From an uncultured Dialister sp. (lineage in GTDB: Bacteria > Bacillota > Negativicutes > Veillonellales > Dialisteraceae), in contig URIB01000005.1 of NCBI GenBank assembly GCA_900547785.1, forward strand, positions 1 through 64,000: DNA of 64,000 nt. Direction: 5' to 3'. The number at the start of each line of letters is the position of its first letter. Position 1 is the first letter of the stretch. Made by a program: the position numbers and the translations under genes. Below, one piece after another: positions 34,381 to 42,340 of the stretch. Under the pieces are notes generated by a model. It did not search any database, was not told the origin of the DNA, and saw nothing but the letters and a program-made list of their open reading frames with translations.

Positions 34381-34416
34381 AAAAAAGCACGGTATTTCAA
34401 AAACCGTGCTTTTTGT
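34381..34416 (-). terminator. Terminator of tctCBA (bidirectional)
   Basis: AAAAGCACGGT (34383-34393) pairs with ACCGTGCTTTT (34403-34413); T runs on both strands, with the tctA stop at 34418. Confidence 0.85.
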
Positions 34417-34417
34417 A

Positions 34418-35929
34418 TCAGTTTTTCTTTAAAATCTGTTTTCCTTTTTTTAGCCAGTCCATGAGAAGCGGAGAGAAAGAAGATAAAATGCAAAGCGTAA
34501 TAAGAACCCAGCAAATGGGAGTGGAGAAAAGAATCGTAATGTCATCACCGGAAAGAGTCAGACTCCTGCGAAGTCCTCTTTCGCCGATCGGACCGAGAAT
34601 CAAAGCCAGAACGACAGCGGCGGTATTGAGATCCATTTTTCTCATCAGATACCCTATCACGCCGAAGGTAAACATGATGAGGACATCAATGAAACTGTTG
34701 TTAATGGCAAATGAGCCGACCACGCAAAGAACAAAAATGCAGGGAATCAAAATGGCATCCGATAATTTAGAAATGTGGGCAAATATGCGGCAGCCGCCGA
34801 GACCGATAAGAAGCATCAGGAACTGGATAATGACAAAGCCTGCAAAAAAGGTATAGGTCATGGGAGCATATTTCGTGAACAGCTCAGGTCCCGGCTGCAG
34901 TCCCTGGATAATCAGACCGCCCATGAGAACGGCCGTTACCGATTCACCGGGGATACCGAGCGTCAGTGTCGGTATCAGAGAGCCGCCGGTGACGGCATTA
35001 TTGGCCGCTTCCGAGCCGGCAACGCCTTCAATGGAACCGTGGCCGAAATCTTCAGGCTTTGAGGAAAACTGGCGGGCCGTATTATAACCGAGGAAGCAGG
35101 CAATGGAAGCACCCGCACCGGGCAGAATACCGATAATATTTCCGATAAGCCAGGATCGGATGACAGTAGGGCCGATTTGCCGCAATTCTTTCATTTTTAA
35201 AATAACGGAATCTTTAAATTTGACGATGCCGCCGCGTTGCTTAATGGCTTTTTCTGCCAGCATAAAAACCTGGGACAGAGAGAAAAGACCGATGAGGGCA
35301 CAGGTGACATTGATACCGTTATATAATTCGTCAATGCCGAACATATACCGCTCCGTGCCTTCCATGGGATCCATGCCGATGGTGGAAAGAACAAGACCGA
35401 AAGCACCGCTCATAAGTCCTTTGACCATGGAGCCGGAAGTGACGCCGGCGATGATGGTAAGACCGAAAAGAGCAAGCCAGAAATATTCGGGACTTCCGAA
35501 TTTCATGGCGAGCTGCGCCAATATGGGAGCGAAGAAATAAAGAGAAATGCAGGAAAGCAAACCGCCGAAGAAGGAAGCGATACACGCCGTCCCCAATGCT
35601 TTCCCCGCTTTTCCCTGTTTGGTCAATTCGTATCCGTCAAGAGCCGTCGCCGCCGAAGCAGGCGTCCCGGGCGTGTGAATCAGAATAGCGGAAATCGAGC
35701 CGCCGAAAATGGCACCGCAATAAATACCGCCCAGCATAATCAGTCCCGTTTCAGGTTTCATACCGAAAGTAAGCGGCAGAAGAAGAGCAACGCCCATAGC
35801 CGCCGACAGACCGGGCATACAGCCGACAACAATTCCGATCGTTACACCGATAACCATCATCAAAAGATTTGACGGCAAAAAGGCATGACCGAAGCCGGCC
35901 GCCATAAGTTCTAATGTATTTGCATCCAT
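34418..35929 (-). CDS. tctA: Tripartite tricarboxylate transporter large permease TctA
   Basis: The 503-residue membrane protein is the main channel subunit of a Tct transporter. TctA motifs are GCMPGLSAAMGVALLLPLTFGM, GGIYCGAIFGGSISAILIHTPGTPASAATALDGYELTKQGKAG and its repeat, IGILPGAGASIACFLGY with GSEAANNAVTGGSLIPTLTLGIPG. AGGTTTTTATG-type site is weak. Third gene of the unit, 12 bases after tctB. Confidence 0.95.
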   Translation of the reverse strand: MDANTLELMAAGFGHAFLPSNLLMMVIGVTIGIVVGCMPGLSAAMGVALLLPLTFGMKPETGLIMLGGIYCGAIFGGSISAILIHTPGTPASAATALDGYELTKQGKAGKALGTACIASFFGGLLSCISLYFFAPILAQLAMKFGSPEYFWLALFGLTIIAGVTSGSMVKGLMSGAFGLVLSTIGMDPMEGTERYMFGIDELYNGINVTCALIGLFSLSQVFMLAEKAIKQRGGIVKFKDSVILKMKELRQIGPTVIRSWLIGNIIGILPGAGASIACFLGYNTARQFSSKPEDFGHGSIEGVAGSEAANNAVTGGSLIPTLTLGIPGESVTAVLMGGLIIQGLQPGPELFTKYAPMTYTFFAGFVIIQFLMLLIGLGGCRIFAHISKLSDAILIPCIFVLCVVGSFAINNSFIDVLIMFTFGVIGYLMRKMDLNTAAVVLALILGPIGERGLRRSLTLSGDDITILFSTPICWVLITLCILSSFSPLLMDWLKKGKQILKKN

Positions 35930-35941
35930 AAAAACCTCCGG

Positions 35942-36400
35942 TTATAAAAATTCTTCTACAATGACTCCGTCAGGGAGCGGTACGTTCAAGAATACATCGA
36001 AGGTTCCATAGATTAACGCCATCATGCAGACTAAAACGAGAATGATATGTTTTTTCGGAATATGGAAATAAAAAAGACAAACAAGAAGATACATAAAAGC
36101 GGCGATATAGAATCCGAGGAAGTACATGAGGATAAAAAATAGAATAAAGGCAAAAAACATGACCCGGAACTGGCGGGGCAAAAATCCGTTGAATACTTCA
36201 CCCATATCGTTAATCACTTTATGTTCTCTTCTGTAATCCCGTACCATATGACTGACCCGTACGGTAGTCAAAATAATCAGGAGGCCGATGACAAAATACG
36301 GATAGGAACGAGCCTTTACGGGAAAATCCATTGTGAAATATAAAAAGAAAAATGAGAAAAGATACATAAAACTGCAGATCAGAATATCTGATTTTTTCAT
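35942..36400 (-). CDS. tctB: Tripartite tricarboxylate transporter small permease TctB
   Basis: The 152-residue protein has four hydrophobic segments in the TctB layout, with FPVKARSYPYFVIGLLIILTTVR near residue 28 and a terminal YGTFDVFLNVPLPDG motif. AGGAGT precedes the ATG. It lies between the receptor tctC and tctA. Confidence 0.9.
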   Translation of the reverse strand: MKKSDILICSFMYLFSFFFLYFTMDFPVKARSYPYFVIGLLIILTTVRVSHMVRDYRREHKVINDMGEVFNGFLPRQFRVMFFAFILFFILMYFLGFYIAAFMYLLVCLFYFHIPKKHIILVLVCMMALIYGTFDVFLNVPLPDGVIVEEFL

Positions 36401-36466
36401 GAAGCCACTCCTTTAAAAGGGGTAATAATTCTTTAACCCGGCATCTCCTGCTAAAGAAACGGATAA

Positions 36467-36491
36467 ACCTGCTTCCTGAAAAGAAGCAGGT
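36467..36491 (-). other. Intercistronic hairpin between tctC and tctB
   Basis: ACCTGCTTC (36467-36475) pairs perfectly with GAAGCAGGT (36483-36491); no T run follows on the minus strand, so mRNA stabilisation or processing is more likely than termination. It would allow more receptor than permease. Confidence 0.6.
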
Positions 36492-36535
36492 CTCCGTTCT
36501 CCCAAAAGAGTATTCTTGATTAAGAAATAACCGGA

Positions 36536-37537
36536 TTATTTCTTTTCATATAATTTGGAAACAACATCTTTGCAGAATACAAGCTGTTCATCAATGAGTT
36601 TTCCTAAATCTTTGCTGTTTTTGAAATCAATAACCATGCCGGCTTTTTCGTGAGCGGACACCACGTCTTTGTCTTCCAAGGTTTTCTTAAACGCATCTTC
36701 ATAGAATTTGATGACGTTATCCGGCGTGCCTTTCGGAGCGACAAGAGCGCGGGCGGAACCGTACCATTTGTTATAATAGCCGAGTTCACCCAGTGTCGGA
36801 ACATCGGGAAGAAGAGGATCTCTCTTTTCTGCAAATACGCCGAGGACACGGAGTTCCGCATTTTCACCGTCAATCAGTTTGACGACATCGGCTACTTTGG
36901 CACAGGAGAAATCGACTTCTCCCTGGCGCAGAGCCAGAAGCTGGTCAGCCGTACCGCCGTAAGGAACGGCGTTATATTCAAATTTGGCAGATTGTGCAAA
37001 GAGTTGGGCGGAAGTGTGGTTGGAAGCCTGCACACCGTTGGTGGACGCTTTCAGCATGCCTGGATTTGCCTGTGCATCCGCTACCAATTCTTTCAAATCT
37101 TTCCATTTAGCATCTTTTTTTACAACGACGACGCCGGTTTCCGTCAAATGGTTGCAAATCGGAATGATAGAATGTTCATCAAAAGAAGAACCTTTCTGTG
37201 CCGCCAGTGTGGTGTAAGTCGGAAGATTGATAAATCCGAGTGTATATCCGTCCGGCTTTGCTTTTGCCAATTCCGTCCAGCCGATTTTTCCGTCAGCGCC
37301 CGGTTTATTTTCAATGACGAGGGTCTGTCCTACATATTTTTTGGCGCTGTTTGCAAGAAGACGGGCGCCTGTATCGGTACCGGACCCGGCTTTGTAAGCG
37401 ACTATGACTCTTACGTCTTTTTCCGGTTTCCATGCAGCGTCACTTTTTTTATTGTCACCTTTCGATCCGCCGCAGCCGGCCAGAAGAACACCTGCCGTCA
37501 GGGATACGGCGGCGAGCATAGCTAATTTCTTTTTCAT
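36536..37537 (-). CDS. tctC: Tripartite tricarboxylate transporter receptor TctC (Bug family lipoprotein)
   Basis: The 333-residue precursor has a lipobox (LLAGC, about residue 21) and the Bug fold: VRVIVAYKAGSGTDTGARLLANSAKKYVGQTLVIENKPGADGKIG, GFINLPTY, VPYGGTADQLLALRQGEVDFSCA, DVPTLGELGYYNKWYGSARALVAPKGTP. It delivers a tri- or dicarboxylate to TctAB. AAGGAGG lies before the ATG. Receptor first, then permeases, is the usual order. Confidence 0.94.
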   Translation of the reverse strand: MKKKLAMLAAVSLTAGVLLAGCGGSKGDNKKSDAAWKPEKDVRVIVAYKAGSGTDTGARLLANSAKKYVGQTLVIENKPGADGKIGWTELAKAKPDGYTLGFINLPTYTTLAAQKGSSFDEHSIIPICNHLTETGVVVVKKDAKWKDLKELVADAQANPGMLKASTNGVQASNHTSAQLFAQSAKFEYNAVPYGGTADQLLALRQGEVDFSCAKVADVVKLIDGENAELRVLGVFAEKRDPLLPDVPTLGELGYYNKWYGSARALVAPKGTPDNVIKFYEDAFKKTLEDKDVVSAHEKAGMVIDFKNSKDLGKLIDEQLVFCKDVVSKLYEKK

Positions 37538-37604
37538 TTGAAAACCTCCTTAGTTTTCCAATCACTCCATGCAGGTTAAAACCATCTGCACTTATGCCTT
37601 TATA

Positions 37605-37633
37605 ATTGTAACATTTTGATGACACTGCAACAA
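37605..37633 (-). promoter_or_regulatory. Promoter of tctCBA
   Basis: On the minus strand TTGTTG (37633-37628), 17 bases, TACAAT (37610-37605). The rest of the 37634-38016 gap holds no supported gene; a 14-codon frame at 37900 is discussed under rejections. Confidence 0.6.
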
Positions 37634-38016
37634 TCGGTGTGTCTATCGGATTTTTACATATCCAATAAATAATATACGCTTAAATGATAAAGATATACAA
37701 GAAAGTATGAATAAAAAATGGAAGTGCAGTGAAGCAGGGAAATGAAAAAAGTTCATATCCCCCTCATAACGTGGCAGCAAGAGAAACCGGGGCGGTAAAA
37801 GCAGAAAATGACAGGCCATTAATATGATCCTATTGCATGAATAACCAAATAAGAATGACATAAAGTCATAAAGCGAGTTTTAGGGAGGGCGAAAAATATA
37901 TGCAAAATGTTTTCTATACCCGGTTATTAAATGCAGAAGGATAAAATTAGAAAAGAGGAAGCATGGTATAATTAAAATATACAACACAGCCGCAGATATG
38001 GAAGGAGGAAAAATGG

Positions 38017-38925
38017 ATGGGAAACAGAATTATAAAAACTTTGACAGCTTTAGCCGCATTTTCTTTAGCGGCCTATTTGGCGCCTAAAAAGAGTAAAAAA
38101 GTTGGGGCACAACCCGTTCCCGTAGGAGAGAGCATTTCTTATATGCCTGAACGGGAGGGCGCTACTCATGATCCGCTGCGTCTTTTCTATTACCGGCCGC
38201 TGCATTGGAGAGAAGACAGACCGGTTTTCATCGCTTTTCACGGATTCGGGAGAAAAGCGGATCGCTTTTGCGAGGCACTGCGGTCTTTGGCGGAGGAGAA
38301 GAATACGCTGGTTGTCTGCCCGGAATTTTCGGAGAAGAAATTTCCCGGCTGCTGCCGGTATCAGGAAGGAAATATGACGGATAAAGACGGTGTCGGCGGT
38401 GCCATTTTGCCGAAAGAAGAATGGACATTCTCTGTGGCGGACCGGATGATAGAAGAAGTCAGGAACAGGACACAGACGAAAGGAAAAATGATTCTCTTCG
38501 GTCATTCCGCAGGCGGACAGTTTTTGCATCGCCGGAGTCTTTTCGGTGGAGAAGAACAGGCCGATGTGGCGGCGATTGCCAATGCCGGCTGGTTTACCAT
38601 GCCTGACAGAGAAGTTCCTTTCCCTTACGGCATCCAAAATGTTGACATCAGCGATGAGGAACTGGCCCGTGCTTTTGCAAAGCCGGTGATCCTTTTTACG
38701 GGCAGTGAGGACCTGGAAAGAAATCCGCCGTTCCGTGATACGCCCGAGGCGGATGCCCAGGGTATGAACAGGCGGGAAAGAAATATCCGGTATTTCAATG
38801 CATGCAAGAAAAAAGCGGATGCATTGGGTGTGCCTTTCCGTTGGAAACTTGAAACGGTAGAGGGCGTAGGTCATGACGGAGTGGAAATGGCAAGAGGCGC
38901 TCTTGCTTATATTCTCGGTGAATAA
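38017..38925 (+). CDS. Secreted or membrane-anchored alpha/beta hydrolase (PHB depolymerase/esterase-like)
   Basis: The 302-residue protein has an N-terminal hydrophobic segment (ALAAFSLAAYLAP, probable signal anchor) and an alpha/beta hydrolase domain with FIAFHGFG, the nucleophile elbow ILFGHSAGGQFLHR (Ser in GHSAGG), and a late VEGVGHDGVEMARGAL with the likely catalytic His. AAGGAGG is eight bases before the ATG at 38017; an out-of-frame ATG at 38013 is a decoy. Substrate unknown. A second secreted hydrolase lies at 42944. Confidence 0.85.
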   Translation: MGNRIIKTLTALAAFSLAAYLAPKKSKKVGAQPVPVGESISYMPEREGATHDPLRLFYYRPLHWREDRPVFIAFHGFGRKADRFCEALRSLAEEKNTLVVCPEFSEKKFPGCCRYQEGNMTDKDGVGGAILPKEEWTFSVADRMIEEVRNRTQTKGKMILFGHSAGGQFLHRRSLFGGEEQADVAAIANAGWFTMPDREVPFPYGIQNVDISDEELARAFAKPVILFTGSEDLERNPPFRDTPEADAQGMNRRERNIRYFNACKKKADALGVPFRWKLETVEGVGHDGVEMARGALAYILGE

Positions 38926-38933
38926 ATCCAATC

Positions 38934-38968
38934 AAAAAGCACTATACTTCAGAAGTATAGTGCTTTTT
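38934..38968 (+). terminator. Bidirectional terminator between hydrolase and metQ
   Basis: A nearly perfect palindrome with arms AAAAAGCACTATACT and AGTATAGTGCTTTTT and T runs on both strands. Confidence 0.9.
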
Positions 38969-38973
38969 GGGTG

Positions 38974-39804
38974 TCAGAATGTCGCTTTGACGGCACCGCT
39001 ATATTTCTTTTCGATGAAGGCTTTCGACTCTTTGCCGGTGAGAGCTTTCATTAACTTTTGAATTTCCGGACGCTTTTCATCTCCCTCACGGACAGCGACG
39101 ATATTCGCATACGGGGAATCGGAGCTTTCGGTGAAAATCGCACTTTTCGGATCCAGTTTCGCTTCAAGAGCGAAGTTGATATTGATGACGGCGATATCCG
39201 TATCTTCCAAAGAGCGGGGGAGCTGGGGCGCTTCCAATTCGGAGAATTGCAAATCTTTCGGATTCTCGGCGATATCTTGGGGCGTCGCGGTAATGGGAGC
39301 ACCGTCACGGAGTTTGATGAGCCCCGCCGACTGGAGAACAAGAAGAGCGCGGCCGCCGTTTGTCGGATCGTTGGGAATGGCTACGCGGGCATGATCGGGG
39401 AGAGCCTTGATATCTTTGATTTTGGAAGAGAATACGGACATGGGTTCCAAGTGAACTGCACCGGCGGATACAAGTTTCAAGCCTCTTGCTTGAGAAAATT
39501 CGTCCAAATACGGTTTGTGCTGGAAGTAGTTGGCATCCAGATTTTTGTCGTTCAGTGCCAGATTGGGCTGTACGTAGTCGGTAAATTCCACAATTTCCAC
39601 ATTCACTCCGTCTTTTGCCAGTTGGTCTTTAACGGCGTTTAAAATTTCTGCATGAGGAACGGGAGATACACCGATTTTGATAGTGGCGGTTTTGTCCGGA
39701 TTTCCTGCGGCATCCGATTTTTTGTCGTTGCTGCCGCAGCCTGCCATAAGTCCTGTGACCGCCAGTGCGGCAAGAGAAGCGATGATTGTTTTTTTCAGTT
39801 TCAT
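38974..39804 (-). CDS. metQ: Methionine-binding lipoprotein (MetQ/NlpA family)
   Basis: The 276-residue precursor has the lipobox LMAGC (Cys22) and the NlpA domain: IKIGVSPVPHAEILNAVKDQLAKDGVNVEIVEFTDYVQPNLALNDKNLDANYFQHKPYLDEF, AIPNDPTNGGRALLVLQSAGLIKLRDG and VININFALEAKLDP. A Met-specific T-box controls it, agreeing with methionine as ligand. No metN or metI is adjacent, so the ABC core must be elsewhere. Confidence 0.94.
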   Translation of the reverse strand: MKLKKTIIASLAALAVTGLMAGCGSNDKKSDAAGNPDKTATIKIGVSPVPHAEILNAVKDQLAKDGVNVEIVEFTDYVQPNLALNDKNLDANYFQHKPYLDEFSQARGLKLVSAGAVHLEPMSVFSSKIKDIKALPDHARVAIPNDPTNGGRALLVLQSAGLIKLRDGAPITATPQDIAENPKDLQFSELEAPQLPRSLEDTDIAVININFALEAKLDPKSAIFTESSDSPYANIVAVREGDEKRPEIQKLMKALTGKESKAFIEKKYSGAVKATF

Positions 39805-39823
39805 AGAAAAACCTCCTTAAAAT

Positions 39824-40092
39824 AAAAAAGTCTTCCGTCCTTAAGGGACGAAAGATCGTGTTACCACCCATATTCATTTATACATTGCTGTATAAATCTC
39901 ACAAGGTACGCAGGCATAGCCGTGATACCCTTACTCTGTAACGGGAGTTCCCGGACTGCTTAATGATTCGGCATATCAGGCTCAAAGACCATCTTCGAGG
40001 GAATATCCTGCTCTCCCTTTCACCTGTACGGGAGTTCTCTTTGCCATTCTTTCCTTCTACTCTTCTTCTCATTGCCGTATTTGATTTACGGT
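39824..40092 (-). promoter_or_regulatory. T-box leader with Met (AUG) specifier
   Basis: On the minus strand: AGAGUAGAAGG (stem I start), AGAGAACUCCC with CAGGUGAAAGGGAG (apical part), then GAA-G-AUG followed by GUCUUUGAG; the AUG specifier is 39992-39990. T-box core TGGGTGGTAACACG lies at about 39870-39857. The terminator CTTTCGTCC/GGACGGAAG (about 39854-39832) ends in ACTTTTTT. The specifier agrees with the controlled gene, metQ. Confidence 0.93.
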
Positions 40093-40093
40093 T

Positions 40094-40123
40094 ACTATAC
40101 CATGGCAGTTTAAACCGTGTCAA
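40094..40123 (-). promoter_or_regulatory. Promoter of the Met T-box leader
   Basis: On the minus strand TTGACA (40123-40118), 18 bases, TATAGT (40099-40094). Confidence 0.8.
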
Positions 40124-40132
40124 GCGGACACA

Positions 40133-40158
40133 AAATAAACCCGGAAACATCTCCGGGT
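40133..40158 (-). terminator. Terminator of the 40184-40486 gene
   Basis: On the minus strand ACCCGGA (40158-40152) pairs with TCCGGGT (40145-40139) and TTATTTT follows. It sits directly ahead of the -35 box of the Met T-box promoter. Confidence 0.75.
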
Positions 40159-40183
40159 GCTGAGGGAATCCGGGAAGAAAAAT

Positions 40184-40486
40184 TTACCAATCAATGAGAG
40201 TGAGTACTTTTTCAAGGTCATAAAAAGATTTTCCGTCCCAAAGGATATCTTCTGTCAGATGGTTGAAACAATCTTCGGAATCACCGGACGCATACGAGTA
40301 CACAAGCTCCATAAATTCCGCAAAAGGTTCTTTTGTCAGACGATATTTTTCTATACTGACCCGGTAGGTTTTATGACCGGGGTGATAGACCAGACCGGAA
40401 AAATGATATACATATCCCTTGTGGCGAACGGAAGCATCTCCTGTCGCCAGAGAATCAATAAATTCATCGGCATCTATATTTTTCAT
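40184..40486 (-). CDS. Hypothetical 100-residue soluble protein
   Basis: I do not recognise this protein. It is soluble, acidic, with an N-terminal MKNIDADEFIDSLATGD, a central basic part with YVYHFSGLVYHPGHKTYRVSIEKYRL (alternating beta-like pattern) and a helical C terminus. The ATG at 40486 follows AAGGAG at seven bases; an upstream ATG nine codons earlier lacks a site. It has its own terminator and lies between the Met T-box and the queuosine operon, divergent from the latter. Confidence 0.7.
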   Translation of the reverse strand: MKNIDADEFIDSLATGDASVRHKGYVYHFSGLVYHPGHKTYRVSIEKYRLTKEPFAEFMELVYSYASGDSEDCFNHLTEDILWDGKSFYDLEKVLTLIDW

Positions 40487-40542
40487 ATGAGCTCCTTGTT
40501 TTATTTTTTCCATTATACTATGAGGATTTCCAAAACAAAACT

Positions 40543-40570
40543 TTATGGAAATATTTCTTTATGCTATACT
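40543..40570 (+). promoter_or_regulatory. Promoter of the queuosine operon
   Basis: TTATGG (40543-40548), 16 bases, TATACT (40565-40570); it leaves a leader just long enough for the riboswitch. Confidence 0.55.
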
Positions 40571-40591
40571 GGTGGTGATTTATGTATGCAC

Positions 40592-40634
40592 AGAGTTGTC
40601 CATTCTGCGAACCAACTATAAAAAACAGGAGGAA
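40592..40634 (+). promoter_or_regulatory. preQ1-I riboswitch overlapping the queC ribosome site
   Basis: P1 is AGTTG (40594-40598) with CAACT (40613-40617). The A-rich tail ATAAAAAACA follows, as in known preQ1-I RNAs. Loop bases TTCTG (40603-40607) can pair with CAGGA (40626-40630), which includes the start of the AGGAGG Shine-Dalgarno of queC. Ligand binding would therefore hide the ribosome site, giving translational shut-off by preQ1. Only about 35 bases long, the usual size of this class. Confidence 0.88.
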
Positions 40635-40637
40635 GTT

Positions 40638-41336
40638 ATGAAAAAAGCGATTATATTGTCCAGCGGCGGTGTAGATTCGACGACTTGTCTATCCGTGGCG
40701 GTTGATGAACTGGGAGCGGAAAATGTCAGCACTGCTTCTATTTTTTATGGACAAAAGCATGCGAAGGAACTGGAAGCGGCCAGACAAGTGGCAGAGTTTT
40801 ATGACGTCAGGCATTATGAATTTGATTTGTCGCAGCTTATGAAATATTCGGATTGCGCTTTATTGGCGGGATCGAAACATGAAATTGAGCATACCGGCTA
40901 TGAGGAGCAGATAAAAAAACATGGAGCGGGCAAGGTGTCGACGTATGTGCCGTTCAGGAACGGATTGATGCTTTCTGTGGCGGCTTCTCTTGCGGCCGGT
41001 CTTTATGAAAATGAAGAGGTGGATATTTATATCGGCGCTCATGCGGACGATGCGGCGGGAAATGCGTATGCGGACTGCTCGGAGCCTTTTCTGAAAGCCA
41101 TGGGAGATGCGGTATTCATAGGGACTTACGGAAAGGTTCGTCTTGTATTTCCTTTTGCAACGGAAAATAAAGCGGGAGTGGTGAAAAGAGGATTACAATT
41201 AGGAACGCCGTATGAACTGACCTGGAGCTGCTACGAGGGAGGCGAAGTGCCTTGCGGGACTTGTGCCACTTGCCGGGACAGACAAAAAGCGTTTGAAATG
41301 AACGGCGTGAAAGATCCCGCTTGCAAACAGGTGTGA
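40638..41336 (+). CDS. queC: 7-cyano-7-deazaguanine (preQ0) synthase QueC
   Basis: The 232-residue enzyme converts carboxy-deazaguanine to preQ0 with ATP and ammonia. ILSSGGVDSTTCLSVAV is the PP-loop, PFRNGLMLSVAASLA and IGAHADDAAGNAYADC follow, and the zinc site is CYEGGEVPCGTCATC. The ATG at 40638 is preceded by AGGAGG that is part of the riboswitch; the frame runs upstream through the riboswitch to 40545 and is not coding there. First gene of queCDE-folE. Confidence 0.96.
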   Translation: MKKAIILSSGGVDSTTCLSVAVDELGAENVSTASIFYGQKHAKELEAARQVAEFYDVRHYEFDLSQLMKYSDCALLAGSKHEIEHTGYEEQIKKHGAGKVSTYVPFRNGLMLSVAASLAAGLYENEEVDIYIGAHADDAAGNAYADCSEPFLKAMGDAVFIGTYGKVRLVFPFATENKAGVVKRGLQLGTPYELTWSCYEGGEVPCGTCATCRDRQKAFEMNGVKDPACKQV

Positions 41337-41360
41337 GAAAACTGAAATAAAGGAGATAGG

Positions 41361-41690
41361 ATGTATACAGTTACGAAACGAATGGAAGTGAGCGGCGCTC
41401 ATTTTTTGAAACTGGATTATGAGAGCAAGTGTAAAAATTTACACGGCCACAATTGGGTTATAACGGTCACGGTGCAAAGCGAAAATCTTGATAAAAACGG
41501 AATGGTTGTTGATTTTACGAAAATCAAAGAGGTGGTGAACCGCTTTGACCATGCCTGTGTGAATGACATATTGAAAGATGTTAATCCCACGGCGGAACAT
41601 ATGGCAAAATGGATTTGTGACCATATCCCCCACTGTATCCGTGTGTCCGTGCAGGAAACGGAAGGGAATGTGGCGACGTATGAAAAATAA
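41361..41690 (+). CDS. queD: 6-carboxytetrahydropterin synthase QueD
   Basis: The 109-residue enzyme has the zinc-binding histidines His14 (SGAHFL) and His28/His30 (NLHGHNW), the active-site Cys24 (ESKCKNLHGH) and NPTAEHMAKWI with the substrate-binding Glu. It makes CPH4 from dihydroneopterin triphosphate. AAAGGAG precedes the ATG. It overlaps queE by 11 bases. Confidence 0.95.
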   Translation: MYTVTKRMEVSGAHFLKLDYESKCKNLHGHNWVITVTVQSENLDKNGMVVDFTKIKEVVNRFDHACVNDILKDVNPTAEHMAKWICDHIPHCIRVSVQETEGNVATYEK

Positions 41691-42339
41691 GTTTCCGCTG
41701 TCGGAACTGTTTGACAGCATTGACGGTGAAGGGAAACGGACGGGAAGCATGGTCATCTTTGTCCGGTTTGCCGGCTGCAATATCCGCTGCACCTACTGTG
41801 ACACCGCGTATGCTCTGGAAGAATCGCAGGCGGAAGAATTTCTTACGGAAGAAGAACTTCTGGAACGGATTCATTCTTACCCGTGGAAGAGAATTACTTT
41901 GACCGGCGGAGAACCTCTTCTCCAGCCGCTGCAGAATCTTTGCGATATCCTTGACGGCGAAGGCTATGAAATCAATATAGAAACGAACGGTGCCGTACCG
42001 TTACTGGAACACCGTCCGAAGCACTTATTTTATACGATGGATTATAAATGCACGGGAAGCGGCATGAAGAAATTCATGAGAACCGCCAATTTCGAAGAAT
42101 TAGGAAAAGAAGATGTATTGAAATTTGTCGTCGGTTCCGCAGAAGATTTGGAAGATATGAAACAAGTGGTTACCCGTGAATTTTCCGGAGAAAAACCGGC
42201 ATTTTATGTAAGTCCCGTCTGGGGTAAAATTCATCCCCGGGCATTGGTGGACTATGTGAGAGAAAATCAACTGGATGATGTGATTGTCCAGGTGCAGCTC
42301 CATAAGATTATCTGGAGTCCTGATAAGAGAGGCGTTTGA
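41680..42339 (+). CDS. queE: 7-carboxy-7-deazaguanine synthase QueE (radical SAM)
   Basis: The 219-residue radical-SAM enzyme has CxxxCxxC as GCNIRCTYC (Cys33, 37, 40), DSIDGEGKRTGSMVIFVRFAGC and ITLTGGEPLLQ. The start at 41680 lies inside the end of queD; an ATG at 41668 is also possible. It makes CDG, the substrate of QueC. Confidence 0.94.
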   Translation: MKNKFPLSELFDSIDGEGKRTGSMVIFVRFAGCNIRCTYCDTAYALEESQAEEFLTEEELLERIHSYPWKRITLTGGEPLLQPLQNLCDILDGEGYEINIETNGAVPLLEHRPKHLFYTMDYKCTGSGMKKFMRTANFEELGKEDVLKFVVGSAEDLEDMKQVVTREFSGEKPAFYVSPVWGKIHPRALVDYVRENQLDDVIVQVQLHKIIWSPDKRGV

Positions 42340-42340
42340 T

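Noticed and set aside
37643..37861. 72-residue minus-strand frame in the same gap
   Set aside because: No ribosome site, unusual composition (Phe/Leu/Arg-rich), overlaps the tctC promoter.
37900..37944. 14-codon frame after GGGAGGG in the tctC-hydrolase gap
   Set aside because: Too short and isolated, no coupling to the next gene; the ribosome-like site alone is not enough.
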